This document shows, in pieces, positions 36,358 through 44,491 of a stretch of DNA of 53,586 nt. The first letter of the stretch is position 1, and every line of letters begins with the position of its first letter. The notes beneath the pieces were generated by a model that ran no database searches, was not told where the DNA came from, and worked only from the letters and a program-made list of their open reading frames with translations. A program made the position numbers and the translations under genes. This DNA is from an uncultured Bacteroidales bacterium (GTDB taxonomy: Bacteria; Bacteroidota; Bacteroidia; Bacteroidales; Bacteroidaceae), in assembly GCA_902782245.1 (NCBI GenBank), contig CACZMI010000007.1:1-53586 (forward strand), in the 5' to 3' direction.

Positions 36358-36446
36358 CTTCGCCACCCTCGGCGCGTCAGAGGGAGGGGCCCGCTCCGAA
36401 GGAGTGGGAGGGATAGGCCCAAAGGGCCGTAGTTTTCAGGATACAT
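36358..36446. repeat. GC-rich intergenic repeat-like element
   Basis: Between the membrane-protein gene and the terminator lies a GC-rich stretch unlike its surroundings. It has several short dyads (CCCTC with GAGGG; GCTCCGAAGGAGTG; GGCCCAAAGGGCC) and resembles the families of short palindromic extragenic repeats in Bacteroidales. Only one copy is in this window, so repeat status is inferred. Confidence 0.45.
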
Positions 36447-36483
36447 CCCTAAAGTCCCCAGAAAACGGGAATAATGAACAAAA

Positions 36484-36515
36484 AAAGGTGGAGGACCATA
36501 GGGACCTCCACCTTT
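36484..36515. terminator. Bidirectional terminator between the PBP1A operon and ppdK
   Basis: Perfect stem AAAGGTGGAGG (36484-36494) / CCTCCACCTTT (36505-36515) with an A tract on its left, so it can end both the rightward operon and the leftward ppdK transcript. Confidence 0.85.
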
Positions 36516-36534
36516 CATTTATTATAAACTGTTA

Positions 36535-39261
36535 TTAGCAGTTCTCGATTGCACCCTGAGCGGCAGCCAGACGAGCGATAGGCACGCGGAAAGGTGAGCA
36601 GCTCACGTAGTTAAGACCTACCTTGTCGCAGAACTTGACTGATGAAGGCTCGCCACCATGCTCGCCGCAGATACCGCACTTAAGGTCGGGACGAACTGAA
36701 CGGCCCTTCTCTACAGCCATCTTGATGAGCTGGCCGACACCCTTCTGGTCCAGAACCTGGAACGGGTCAACCTTAAGGATCTTCTTCTCCAGATAAACCG
36801 GCAGGAATGAAGCGATATCGTCACGTGAGTAACCGAATGTCATCTGAGTCAGGTCATTGGTACCGAATGAGAAGTACTCGGCGCGTGCGGCAACTGCATC
36901 AGCGGTAAGAGCTGCACGCGGGATCTCAATCATTGTACCAACCTTGAACTCGAACGGCTTAACGCCCTCCTCCTTGAACAACTTGGCTGCAGTCTCGCGG
37001 ATGATCTCCTCCTGCTGCTCAAACTCGTAGTGCTTACCTACCAGCGGAACCATGATCTCGGGCTGCGGGTTCAGGCCCTCCTTGCGCAACTGGATGGCAG
37101 CGCCGATGATAGCCTTGGTCTGCATCTCGGTGATCTCGGGATAGGTGTTACCCAGGCGGCAACCGCGGTGACCCAGCATCGGGTTGTTCTCTGACAGAGA
37201 CTCAACGCGAGCCTTGATCTGCTCCAGAGTTACGCCCATGGCATCGGCCATCTCCTGCTGACCCTTCTTATCGTGGGGTACGAACTCGTGCAATGGGGGA
37301 TCAAGCAGACGGATGTTGACGGGCAGTCCGTCCATAGCCTTCAGGATACCGTAGAAGTCCTTGGTCTGGTAGGGGAGCAGCTTGGCAAGAGCCTTCTCGC
37401 GGCCCTCCTTGTTCTCAGCCAGAATCATCTCACGCATAGCCTTGATTTTCTCACCCTCAAAGAACATATGCTCGGTACGGCAAAGGCCGATACCAACGGC
37501 ACCGAATGTGCGGGCTACCTCAGCATCGTGGGGAGTATCGGCATTGGTGCGTACAACCAGACGTGTGTACTTGTTGCAAAGATCCATCAGCTCTGCAAAG
37601 TCACCGCTGATCTCGGCAGCCTTGGTCTCAATCTGACCCTCGAATACCTGACCGGTAGAACCGTTGATTGAAATATAGTCACCTTCCTTAAGGACAACGT
37701 CCTCAATCTTAACTGTCTTCTTTACGTAGTCAACGCTCAGTGCACCTGCACCTGATACGCAGCACTTACCCATACCGCGGGCAACAACTGCAGCGTGGCT
37801 GGTCATACCGCCGCGGCATGTCAGGATACCCTCGGCAGCAGCCATACCGGCCAGATCCTCAGGTGAGGTCTCGATACGTACCATGATAACCTTGTGGCCG
37901 TTCTTATGCCAAGCCTCAGCATCATCGGCGTTGAATACGATCTGACCGCAGGCGGCACCCGGTGAAGCGGGAAGACCGGTTGTCAGGACCTTAGCCTTCT
38001 TAAGGGCGTTCTTATCGAATACGGGGTGGAGCAGCTCATCGAGCTTCTGGGGCTCGCAGCGCTCTATGGCGGTCTTCTCATCAATCAGACCCTCGTGCAT
38101 CAGGTCCATGGCAATCTTAACCATAGCGGTACCTGTGCGCTTACCGTTACGTGTCTGGAGGAACCAGAGCTTGCCCTCCTGAACGGTGAACTCCATATCC
38201 TGCATATCGTGGTAGTGGTTCTCAAGCTTTGTCTGCAGAGCATCCAGCTCCTTGTAGATGGCGGGCATAGCCTCTTCCATTGAAGGATACTTGGCCTTGC
38301 GCTCCTCCTCGGATACGCCAGCCAGAGCGGCCCAACGCTTTGAACCCTCTATTGTGATCTGCTGCGGAGTGCGGATACCTGCAACTACGTCCTCACCCTG
38401 TGCGTTAACCAGATACTCACCATTGAACAGGTTCTCACCGGTAGCGGCGTCACGGCTGAAGCATACACCTGTAGCGGATGTGTCACCCATGTTACCGAAT
38501 ACCATAGCCATTACAGATACGGCGGTACCCCACTCATCGGGTATTCCTTCCATCTTACGGTACAGGATGGCGCGCTCGTTGTTCCATGAACCGAATACGG
38601 CGCAGATGGCACCCCAGAGCTGATCCATAGCGCTGGTGGGGAAGTCCTGACCGGTGCGCTCCTTAACGGCAGCCTTGAACAGTTTGACAAGCTTCTTCAG
38701 GTCGTCAACGCTCAGGTCCTTGTCCAGAACGACTCCGCTCTCTTCCTTAACCTTCTCTATGATAGCCTCGAACGGATCAACATCGGTCTTGCTTACGGGC
38801 TTCATACCCAGAACCACGTCACCGTACATCTGTACAAAGCGACGGTAGCTGTCCCAAGCGAAGTGGGGGTTGTTGGTCTTGCGTGACAGACCCTCAACAA
38901 CCTCGTCATTGAGTCCCAGGTTCAGGATGGTATCCATCATACCCGGCATAGAGGCGCGGGCACCTGAACGTACTGATACGAGAAGGGGATTCTCAACATC
39001 ACCGAACTTTGAATTCATCAGTTTCTCGATGTGACGGATAGCGTCCTCAACATCGTTCTTCAGGATTGCTACGACCTTGTCGCGGCCAATCTGATAATAC
39101 TCGTTGCAAACATCAGTGGTGATTGTGAAACCCGGAGGTACCGGTACACCAAGCAGATTCATCTCAGCAAGGTTTGCACCCTTGCCACCAAGCAGGTTAC
39201 GCATCTGGGCATTTCCCTCAGCCTGTCCGTTTCCGAACTTGTAAACTCTTTTTTCGCTCAT
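36535..39261 (-). CDS. ppdK: Pyruvate, phosphate dikinase
   Basis: Interconverts pyruvate + ATP + Pi with phosphoenolpyruvate + AMP + PPi, at the glycolysis/gluconeogenesis node. 908 aa, full length: N-terminal ATP-grasp domain (GGKGANLAEM at ~26), a central swivelling domain with phosphohistidine H489 (GGMTSHAAV), and a C-terminal TIM barrel with the catalytic cysteine C865 (CGICGEHGG). It is monocistronic, with its own -7 element (39330-39337) and a bidirectional terminator. No PPDK regulatory kinase gene is adjacent. Confidence 0.97.
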   Translation of the reverse strand: MSEKRVYKFGNGQAEGNAQMRNLLGGKGANLAEMNLLGVPVPPGFTITTDVCNEYYQIGRDKVVAILKNDVEDAIRHIEKLMNSKFGDVENPLLVSVRSGARASMPGMMDTILNLGLNDEVVEGLSRKTNNPHFAWDSYRRFVQMYGDVVLGMKPVSKTDVDPFEAIIEKVKEESGVVLDKDLSVDDLKKLVKLFKAAVKERTGQDFPTSAMDQLWGAICAVFGSWNNERAILYRKMEGIPDEWGTAVSVMAMVFGNMGDTSATGVCFSRDAATGENLFNGEYLVNAQGEDVVAGIRTPQQITIEGSKRWAALAGVSEEERKAKYPSMEEAMPAIYKELDALQTKLENHYHDMQDMEFTVQEGKLWFLQTRNGKRTGTAMVKIAMDLMHEGLIDEKTAIERCEPQKLDELLHPVFDKNALKKAKVLTTGLPASPGAACGQIVFNADDAEAWHKNGHKVIMVRIETSPEDLAGMAAAEGILTCRGGMTSHAAVVARGMGKCCVSGAGALSVDYVKKTVKIEDVVLKEGDYISINGSTGQVFEGQIETKAAEISGDFAELMDLCNKYTRLVVRTNADTPHDAEVARTFGAVGIGLCRTEHMFFEGEKIKAMREMILAENKEGREKALAKLLPYQTKDFYGILKAMDGLPVNIRLLDPPLHEFVPHDKKGQQEMADAMGVTLEQIKARVESLSENNPMLGHRGCRLGNTYPEITEMQTKAIIGAAIQLRKEGLNPQPEIMVPLVGKHYEFEQQEEIIRETAAKLFKEEGVKPFEFKVGTMIEIPRAALTADAVAARAEYFSFGTNDLTQMTFGYSRDDIASFLPVYLEKKILKVDPFQVLDQKGVGQLIKMAVEKGRSVRPDLKCGICGEHGGEPSSVKFCDKVGLNYVSCSPFRVPIARLAAAQGAIENC

Positions 39262-39329
39262 AAATTAATTGAATATGTTGTTTTGTTTATGTCGTGCGAT
39301 ACGATAGGTCCTTTTTCGTTTAGCGGGTG

Positions 39330-39337
39330 CAAAGGTA
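39330..39337 (-). promoter_or_regulatory. -7 element of ppdK
   Basis: TACCTTTG on the minus strand, 69 bases before the ppdK ATG, leaving a ~60-base leader without an obvious structure. Confidence 0.55.
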
Positions 39338-39432
39338 CTCATTTATTATTAAAAGATGTGTTTTTATGCGTCCTATTTTCTCTTTTTGAGTAATATTTGT
39401 AACCATTTTCCCAATCCGGCCGTTGAATTGAC

Positions 39433-39440
39433 TAACTTTG
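39433..39440 (+). promoter_or_regulatory. -7 element of the RlmD-type methyltransferase gene
   Basis: TAACTTTG, 20 bases before the ATG. No clear TTTG in the -33 position. Confidence 0.55.
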
Positions 39441-39459
39441 CACCCCAAATCGATGCAAT

Positions 39460-40893
39460 ATGTCCAGAAAGAGACGCGAACAACCCATAATTGAGAATGT
39501 CACCATAACCGGAGTGGCTGCCGAAGGCAAATCACTGGTCAGAATCAATGACCTCGTGGTTTTTGTACCTTTTGTGGTTCCGGGTGATGTGGTTGACCTT
39601 AAGATCCTTAAGAAGAAACACAGTTATGCCGAGGCAGTAGCAGTAAAGTTTCATAAACTTTCCGATGTCCGCGCCGTCCCGTTCTGCCGCCATTTCGGTA
39701 TATGCGGAGGTTGCAAATGGCAGAATCTTCCCTATGAGGAGCAGCTCCGTTACAAGCAGCAGCAGGTGGTTGACAACCTTACCAGAATTGCCAAAGTGGA
39801 GCTGCCTGAAATCAGTCCGATACTAGGGTCCGAAGAGACTATGCGCTACCGCAATAAACTGGAGTATTCGTTCAGCAATATGCGTTGGCTCACACAGGAG
39901 GAACTGGATGAACTTGACAACCCGGAAAACACCGCACAGCGCAAGCAGCCCGGACTTGGATTCCATATTCCCGGAGCCTTTGACAAGGTGCTTCACATCA
40001 GTGAATGCTGGCTTCAGGATGAGATATCGGACCGTATCCGCAATGCAGCGTATGAATATGCGGTTGAACACGGTATACCGTTCATAAACCTGCGTTCTCT
40101 GGAGGGAATCCTGCGTGATATGATGATTCGTGTAGTGACCACAGGGCAGATAATGGTTCTTGTTCAGGCCAAGGTTACCAATCCTTCTGAGGAGGAGCAG
40201 TTCATGGGGCTTATGCAGTATCTTTCAGACAGCTTCCCCCAGATCACTTCACTTCTTTACGTAATAAACAACAAGTGCAACGATACATTCGGTGACTTGG
40301 ATGTTCATGTGTTCCGTGGTGAGGAATTCATATATGAGACTATGGAGAACCTCAGGTTTAAGATCGGACCTAAATCGTTTTTCCAGACCAATAGTCGTCA
40401 GGCCTACCGTCTCTATTCGGTGGTACGCAAACTTGCTGATCTCAAACCTGAAGAGGTGGTATATGACCTCTATACCGGAACCGGAACGATTGCTCAGTTC
40501 ATATCGGCCAAGGCCAAAAAGGTGGTGGGTATAGAATATGTTCCCGAGGCTATTGAGGACGCCAGGATCAATGCGGCGCTCAACAATATCGTCAATACCG
40601 AGTTCTTTGCCGGTGACATGAAGGATGTGCTCAATGAGGATTTCATCGAAAGGCACGGCAGGCCCGATGTCATAATCACAGATCCCCCTCGTGCCGGAAT
40701 GCATCCGGATGTGGTTGATGTGATACTTAAAACCGCTCCTCAGCGTATAGTCTACGTTAGCTGCAATCCTGCTACACAGGCTCGCGACATAGCCATTCTT
40801 GATCAGGGATACAAAGTCGTTGCCGTTCAGCCGGTCGATATGTTTCCACACACCCAGCATGTCGAAGTCGTGACGCTTCTTGAAAGGCGTTAA
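39460..40893 (+). CDS. rlmD: 23S rRNA (uracil-C5)-methyltransferase, RlmD type
   Basis: SAM-dependent methyltransferase forming 5-methyluridine in rRNA or tRNA. 477 aa. N-terminal TRAM domain (~12-65), then the 4Fe-4S cysteines C76, C82, C85 and C183, a cluster typical of RlmD/RumA-type enzymes. The SAM-binding motif DLYTGTGTIA is at ~335 and the catalytic cysteine C435 is in VSCNPATQARD. The C-terminal VDMFPHTQHVE motif is complete. RlmC or TrmA specificity cannot be excluded from sequence alone. Single gene with its own promoter. Confidence 0.92.
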   Translation: MSRKRREQPIIENVTITGVAAEGKSLVRINDLVVFVPFVVPGDVVDLKILKKKHSYAEAVAVKFHKLSDVRAVPFCRHFGICGGCKWQNLPYEEQLRYKQQQVVDNLTRIAKVELPEISPILGSEETMRYRNKLEYSFSNMRWLTQEELDELDNPENTAQRKQPGLGFHIPGAFDKVLHISECWLQDEISDRIRNAAYEYAVEHGIPFINLRSLEGILRDMMIRVVTTGQIMVLVQAKVTNPSEEEQFMGLMQYLSDSFPQITSLLYVINNKCNDTFGDLDVHVFRGEEFIYETMENLRFKIGPKSFFQTNSRQAYRLYSVVRKLADLKPEEVVYDLYTGTGTIAQFISAKAKKVVGIEYVPEAIEDARINAALNNIVNTEFFAGDMKDVLNEDFIERHGRPDVIITDPPRAGMHPDVVDVILKTAPQRIVYVSCNPATQARDIAILDQGYKVVAVQPVDMFPHTQHVEVVTLLERR

Positions 40894-40926
40894 TGGCGAT
40901 TGCAACATTTTTGCAACACTTTTTTC

Positions 40927-40958
40927 TTGCATTACGCTTGTTTTGAGGCGTAATTTTG
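40927..40958 (+). promoter_or_regulatory. Promoter of the secreted TonB-C-domain gene
   Basis: TTG (40927-40929), 21-base spacer, TAATTTTG (40951-40958). The start codon is 112 bases further on. The ~105-base leader includes a perfect small hairpin (CCCTTT-C-AAAGGG, 40968-40980). Confidence 0.6.
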
Positions 40959-41070
40959 CTGCGAAACCCCTTTCAAAGGGTAATCAGGATAGAAAAAATG
41001 TTAAGAAAGTTCATTCTGATTTAACCTAAGGGGTATTTAGCTATCAAATTAACGAATAATTAAAGACACG

Positions 41071-41523
41071 ATGCGTAAAATTGCCTTTACACTAGTCCTC
41101 ATGTTGGTATTTGGCTCAGCTTTCGCTCAGTCAAACAAAGACTCTGTCAAAACTTCAACACAAAACACAGAGGTTGTCATAACCCAGCCTGAGTTCAAAG
41201 GCGGGATTGAGAAAATGTATGAATACATAAAGATCAATTTCCAATACCCCGATGAGGCTGAGAGACGTTCGGTAAGAGGAAAAATGGAGGTTGAGTTTAC
41301 AGTTGAGAAATCTGGGGACATAACATATGTGGGAATTCTTAAAGGACTCGATGAATCTATAGATGAGGAGGTTCTCAGACTCCTTAAAGCCATGCCCCGC
41401 TGGACTCCCGCCACCAAGAACGGGGTGCCTGTCAGATACAAGGTTTCGATGCCCATCACTATTCGTGCATCCCGAAAGGGGCAGAGGTCAAACGAGAGTC
41501 TGTCCACATATAATGAGGATTGA
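41071..41523 (+). CDS. Secreted TonB C-terminal-domain protein
   Basis: 150 aa. A cleavable-looking signal peptide (LVLMLVFGSAFAQ) is followed by a TonB C-terminal domain (~residues 40-135): INFQYPDEAERRSVRGKMEVEFTV, ITYVGILKGLDESIDEEVLRLL and MPRWTPATKNG are the family blocks. Unlike a true TonB it lacks an uncleaved TM anchor and the proline-rich spacer, so it probably does not transduce energy by itself. Such stand-alone domains occur in Bacteroidota envelopes with unknown roles. It is preceded by a long leader and followed 69 bases later by a small lipoprotein gene. Confidence 0.85.
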   Translation: MRKIAFTLVLMLVFGSAFAQSNKDSVKTSTQNTEVVITQPEFKGGIEKMYEYIKINFQYPDEAERRSVRGKMEVEFTVEKSGDITYVGILKGLDESIDEEVLRLLKAMPRWTPATKNGVPVRYKVSMPITIRASRKGQRSNESLSTYNED

Positions 41524-41592
41524 ATACAAATGCTTGGATTAACAAATCAGTATTTCAGTCGTCAATAATACAGAACACAAAAAGATACTGTT

Positions 41593-42042
41593 ATGAAGAA
41601 ATTATTTATTCCTGTATTGGCAATTACATCACTGCTCTTTAGCGGATGTATTCATGAAACCAATGAGACGTATGAGATTGTAAAGCAGGGCACCGATATG
41701 TCTGTTTATTATATTGATGCACTGGGTGATGATTGGCTCCTGTCCGGAACAGAGGGACAGCCGGGTTGCTATGTTTATCAGGAGTTTGAGTTCAAAGAGA
41801 TTACAAGTACCGTTCTTGATAAGGGAGCAGTTCTGGTTTATATGGTTGATGATGCAGGACGTGACAATATCCTTCCTTACGTATATCCTGTAGACAATGG
41901 AAAAGAACTGATCATGCAGAATATCAGGTATGAAGTTGAGAATGGAATTCTGACCTTGGTAATTGAATGGCAGGACTTCCGCCGTTACATTCAGGGTGAC
42001 TACCAGTTCAAGGTTTGCATTCTTCAGCCGGGAAAGAAATGA
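41593..42042 (+). CDS. Small lipoprotein of unknown function
   Basis: 149 aa with a signal peptide and lipobox (LFSGC, cysteine 19). The mature part is beta-rich and acidic; YIDALGDDWLL and VYMVDDAGRDNILPYVYP are recognisable patches but I know no family for it. It could share the transcript of the preceding TonB-C-domain gene. A bidirectional terminator follows. Function unknown. Confidence 0.75.
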   Translation: MKKLFIPVLAITSLLFSGCIHETNETYEIVKQGTDMSVYYIDALGDDWLLSGTEGQPGCYVYQEFEFKEITSTVLDKGAVLVYMVDDAGRDNILPYVYPVDNGKELIMQNIRYEVENGILTLVIEWQDFRRYIQGDYQFKVCILQPGKK

Positions 42043-42053
42043 TTTGATCATAT

Positions 42054-42094
42054 AAAACAAACAGCCGTATCGTACTGATGCGGCTGTTTGTTTT
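42054..42094. terminator. Bidirectional terminator between the lipoprotein and FHA genes
   Basis: AAAACAAACAGCCG and CGGCTGTTTGTTTT form a near-perfect long stem with A and T flanks, so it can stop transcription from either side. It overlaps the last bases of the FHA gene. Confidence 0.9.
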
Positions 42095-42617
42095 ATTGTT
42101 CAGGCTCTTGAAGTATTATTGTGGTGGCACCTAACGTGATAATTGCTCCGTCTTCAATCCTTGCTCTCTCCCGGTCACCCAGAATGCGGTTTTCCAGAAA
42201 AGTACCGGTCAGGCTGGGGAAGTCCCTCAGTGTGTAACTGATTTCTCCTGTCGGCTCTTTTTTTACGTTTATCACGCAGTGACGACGGTCCATGCTGCGG
42301 TCGTTGGTGTCTATAGGAATGGTGATATTGTCGCCGGGATTGTATCGGCCGATAATATTGTCACCTTCCTTAAGGGCATAGTTCTGACGGAATCCGAATA
42401 CGTTCTCCACAACTGTTATGGAGCCGAATCCAATGTCGTTGACCTCTTTCCTGCGGTCTGCATCCCGTTGGGTGGCTGCCAGTTTGCTGGTGCCTATGCG
42501 TATCCTGAACTGTTTCCGGCAGTTCTCGCACTCAAACACAAGTGACTGGCCCTCTTTGTAGAGTGTTTCGTCAAAAGTGTTGTAATGGTCACATTTTGGA
42601 CAGCGTACCCGTTTCAT
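42093..42617 (-). CDS. Zinc-ribbon + FHA-domain protein
   Basis: 174 aa from the ATG at 42617 (start RVRCPKC); a longer frame from 42644 would begin within the last bases of RNase P RNA and is less likely. An N-terminal zinc ribbon (CPKC ... CENC) is followed by an FHA domain (~residues 75-174) with IIGRYNPGDN, the conserved serine/histidine in RSMDRRHC and N in INV. FHA domains bind phosphothreonine, so it probably reads Ser/Thr phosphorylation. The kinase partner is not in the window. It lies just downstream of rnpB in the same direction without an obvious intervening terminator. Confidence 0.87.
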   Translation of the reverse strand: MKRVRCPKCDHYNTFDETLYKEGQSLVFECENCRKQFRIRIGTSKLAATQRDADRRKEVNDIGFGSITVVENVFGFRQNYALKEGDNIIGRYNPGDNITIPIDTNDRSMDRRHCVINVKKEPTGEISYTLRDFPSLTGTFLENRILGDRERARIEDGAIITLGATTIILQEPEQ

Positions 42618-42641
42618 ATAGAGTTGTTTATAATGATCAAA

Positions 42642-43010
42642 CAAAAGCTGACCTGTAAGCCGGGTTCTGTAGGTTCGGTACTCGTACCTTACCTGTCTGC
42701 CATTAATCTTGACCTGCCGTCACCGGCAAGGCTCCGTGACCTTGCGGTCACGCGCGTTCTACCCTCCGGCTCGGGCGAGCAGCCCTCTGACGCCGGTATA
42801 CATGAACTTGCAACTTCCAAGGCGCACAGCACCTGTGTCACCACAGATCTGGTGGGCTCTTACCCCGCCTTCTCACCCTTACCTTGCGGCGGTTGTTTTC
42901 TTCTGCGCTTATCAGCCGTTTCTGACTGCTTCCCGTTAGGAAGTGGAATGCTCTGTGTCGCCCGGACTTTCCTCAGCCCACAAGGGACAGCGGCAGACCG
43001 GTCAGCTTTC
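42642..43010 (-). ncRNA. rnpB: RNase P RNA (bacterial class A)
   Basis: The minus strand shows the RNase P RNA landmarks. P1 is formed by AAGCTGACC (43008-43000) with GGTCAGCTT (42653-42645). The conserved GAGGAAAGTCCGGGC core lies at about 42976-42960, and the P4-containing 3' end AGAACCCGGCTTA at about 42670-42656. Length is about 370 bases. A -7 element lies just upstream of the predicted 5' end. This RNA is the catalytic part of tRNA 5' processing. Apparent open frames through it are not genes. Confidence 0.95.
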
Positions 43011-43016
43011 GGACCG

Positions 43017-43024
43017 CAAAATTA
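43017..43024 (-). promoter_or_regulatory. -7 element of rnpB
   Basis: TAATTTTG on the minus strand, about 7 bases before the predicted RNase P RNA 5' end, which fits direct initiation of the mature RNA. Confidence 0.65.
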
Positions 43025-43058
43025 CGCATATTTTCCAACACCATAATTGTATATGTTC

Positions 43059-43066
43059 TATATTTG
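43059..43066 (+). promoter_or_regulatory. -7 element of the secreted C1 peptidase gene
   Basis: TATATTTG, 25 bases before the ATG, diverging from the rnpB promoter in a gap of about 80 bases. Confidence 0.6.
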
Positions 43067-43090
43067 CAATCTAATTAATATACACATAAT

Positions 43091-44467
43091 ATGAGAAAGT
43101 CGATTTTGATGTTGTTTGCATTATGCTCGCTTCCTCTTTTCGCCCAGAAGAGCGGAGGAATAACCGAAGGAATGCTTGAACAGATCCGCAAAGGATACAA
43201 CGACACGCCTGCAGAAAGAGCAATACGTAATGCGCTTGCCGGTCAGTCTATTGCAACACTGGCTGTCAATGCCGATAACCTGGCGATGATTGACACTCAT
43301 TTTTCCGACAGGGTCACCACAAAAGGTATTACAAACCAGAAATCATCCGGACGCTGCTGGCTGTTTACCGGTCTTAATGTCTTGCGGGCCAAGATGATAA
43401 CAACCCATGATCTGGGCGAGTTCGAGTTTTCCCAGAACTACTGCTCATTCTATGATCTGCTCGAAAAATCAAACCTGTTTCTTCAGGCTATAATAGATAC
43501 CCGCTCCAAACCGGTCGATGACCGTGAGGTAGACTGGCTGTTTGAGAATCCGATAGGTGACGGCGGTCAGTTTACAGGCGTTTCCAACCTCATCATGAAA
43601 TACGGCGTGGTGCCAAAGGATGTCATGCCTGAGACATACCAGAGCAATAATACGGCCGATATGCGCTCCATCCTGTCACAGAAACTGCGTCAGTTCGGTC
43701 TGGAACTTCGTGAACTCAAGCCCGCGGATACCTCCAAACGCAAGGTTGAGATGCTGACCGAGATTTACGGCATTCTTGTAAAGTGTCTCGGCGTGCCTCC
43801 CACTGAGTTCGAGTGGGCCCGTTATGATTCCAAAGGTAAGTTCGTAAGCCGAAAGACCTATACCCCCAAGAGTTTCTATGACGAGTTCATCGGCCAGGAT
43901 CTTGAGAATAATTATGTAATGCTCATGAATGATCCGGTCCGTGAATACTACAAGACTTATGAGATTGAATATGACCGCCATGTTTATGATGGTGACAACT
44001 GGATTTATGTGAACCTGCCCATTGAGCGTATCAAGGAGATGGCAATCGCATCAATCAAGGACAATACCGCCCTCTATTTCTCATGTGATGTAAGAAAGTA
44101 TCTGGATTCAGACAAAGGAACACTTGATCTGGCCAACATGGATTATGCATCCTTGTTTGATACTCAGTTTCCCATGGATAAGAAACAGCGTGTCCAGACA
44201 CACGCCAGCGGTTCGTCACACGCCATGACTCTGATAGCGGTCGACCTTGATGACGAGGGCGCCCCAAAGAAGTGGATGGTTGAGAACAGCTGGGGAAACA
44301 CATCGGGTTACAAGGGCTTCCTTATCATGACCGATGAGTGGTTCAACGAGTACATGTTCCGTCTGGTGGTAGAAAAGAAATATGTTCCGGCCGATATTCT
44401 GGAGCTGCTTGGCAAGAAACCTCAGAAACTGCCGGCATGGGATCCCATGTTCCTTCCCGAAGAGTAA
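43091..44467 (+). CDS. Secreted C1-family cysteine aminopeptidase (PepC/bleomycin-hydrolase-like)
   Basis: 458 aa with a signal peptide (LMLFALCSLPLFAQ), so the protein acts in the periplasm or outside, unlike the cytosolic PepC of Gram-positives. The catalytic triad is complete: C89 in QKSSGRCW, H377 in SGSSHAMT and N399 in ENSWG. The large insertions and the C-terminal extension are of the C1B (aminopeptidase C) type. It starts from its own promoter and is followed 24 bases later by the M16 peptidase gene, forming a secreted-peptidase pair. Confidence 0.92.
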   Translation: MRKSILMLFALCSLPLFAQKSGGITEGMLEQIRKGYNDTPAERAIRNALAGQSIATLAVNADNLAMIDTHFSDRVTTKGITNQKSSGRCWLFTGLNVLRAKMITTHDLGEFEFSQNYCSFYDLLEKSNLFLQAIIDTRSKPVDDREVDWLFENPIGDGGQFTGVSNLIMKYGVVPKDVMPETYQSNNTADMRSILSQKLRQFGLELRELKPADTSKRKVEMLTEIYGILVKCLGVPPTEFEWARYDSKGKFVSRKTYTPKSFYDEFIGQDLENNYVMLMNDPVREYYKTYEIEYDRHVYDGDNWIYVNLPIERIKEMAIASIKDNTALYFSCDVRKYLDSDKGTLDLANMDYASLFDTQFPMDKKQRVQTHASGSSHAMTLIAVDLDDEGAPKKWMVENSWGNTSGYKGFLIMTDEWFNEYMFRLVVEKKYVPADILELLGKKPQKLPAWDPMFLPEE

Positions 44468-44491
44468 TCAATTTAATTTACATATTCAAAA

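Noticed and set aside
36333-36518. A 61-codon minus-strand frame rich in G, P and L
   Set aside because: It spans the GC-rich repeat and the terminator; frames of this kind arise from repeats.
42585-43046. A 153-codon open frame on the plus strand
   Set aside because: It is the complement of RNase P RNA; such frames are frequently mis-annotated as proteins.
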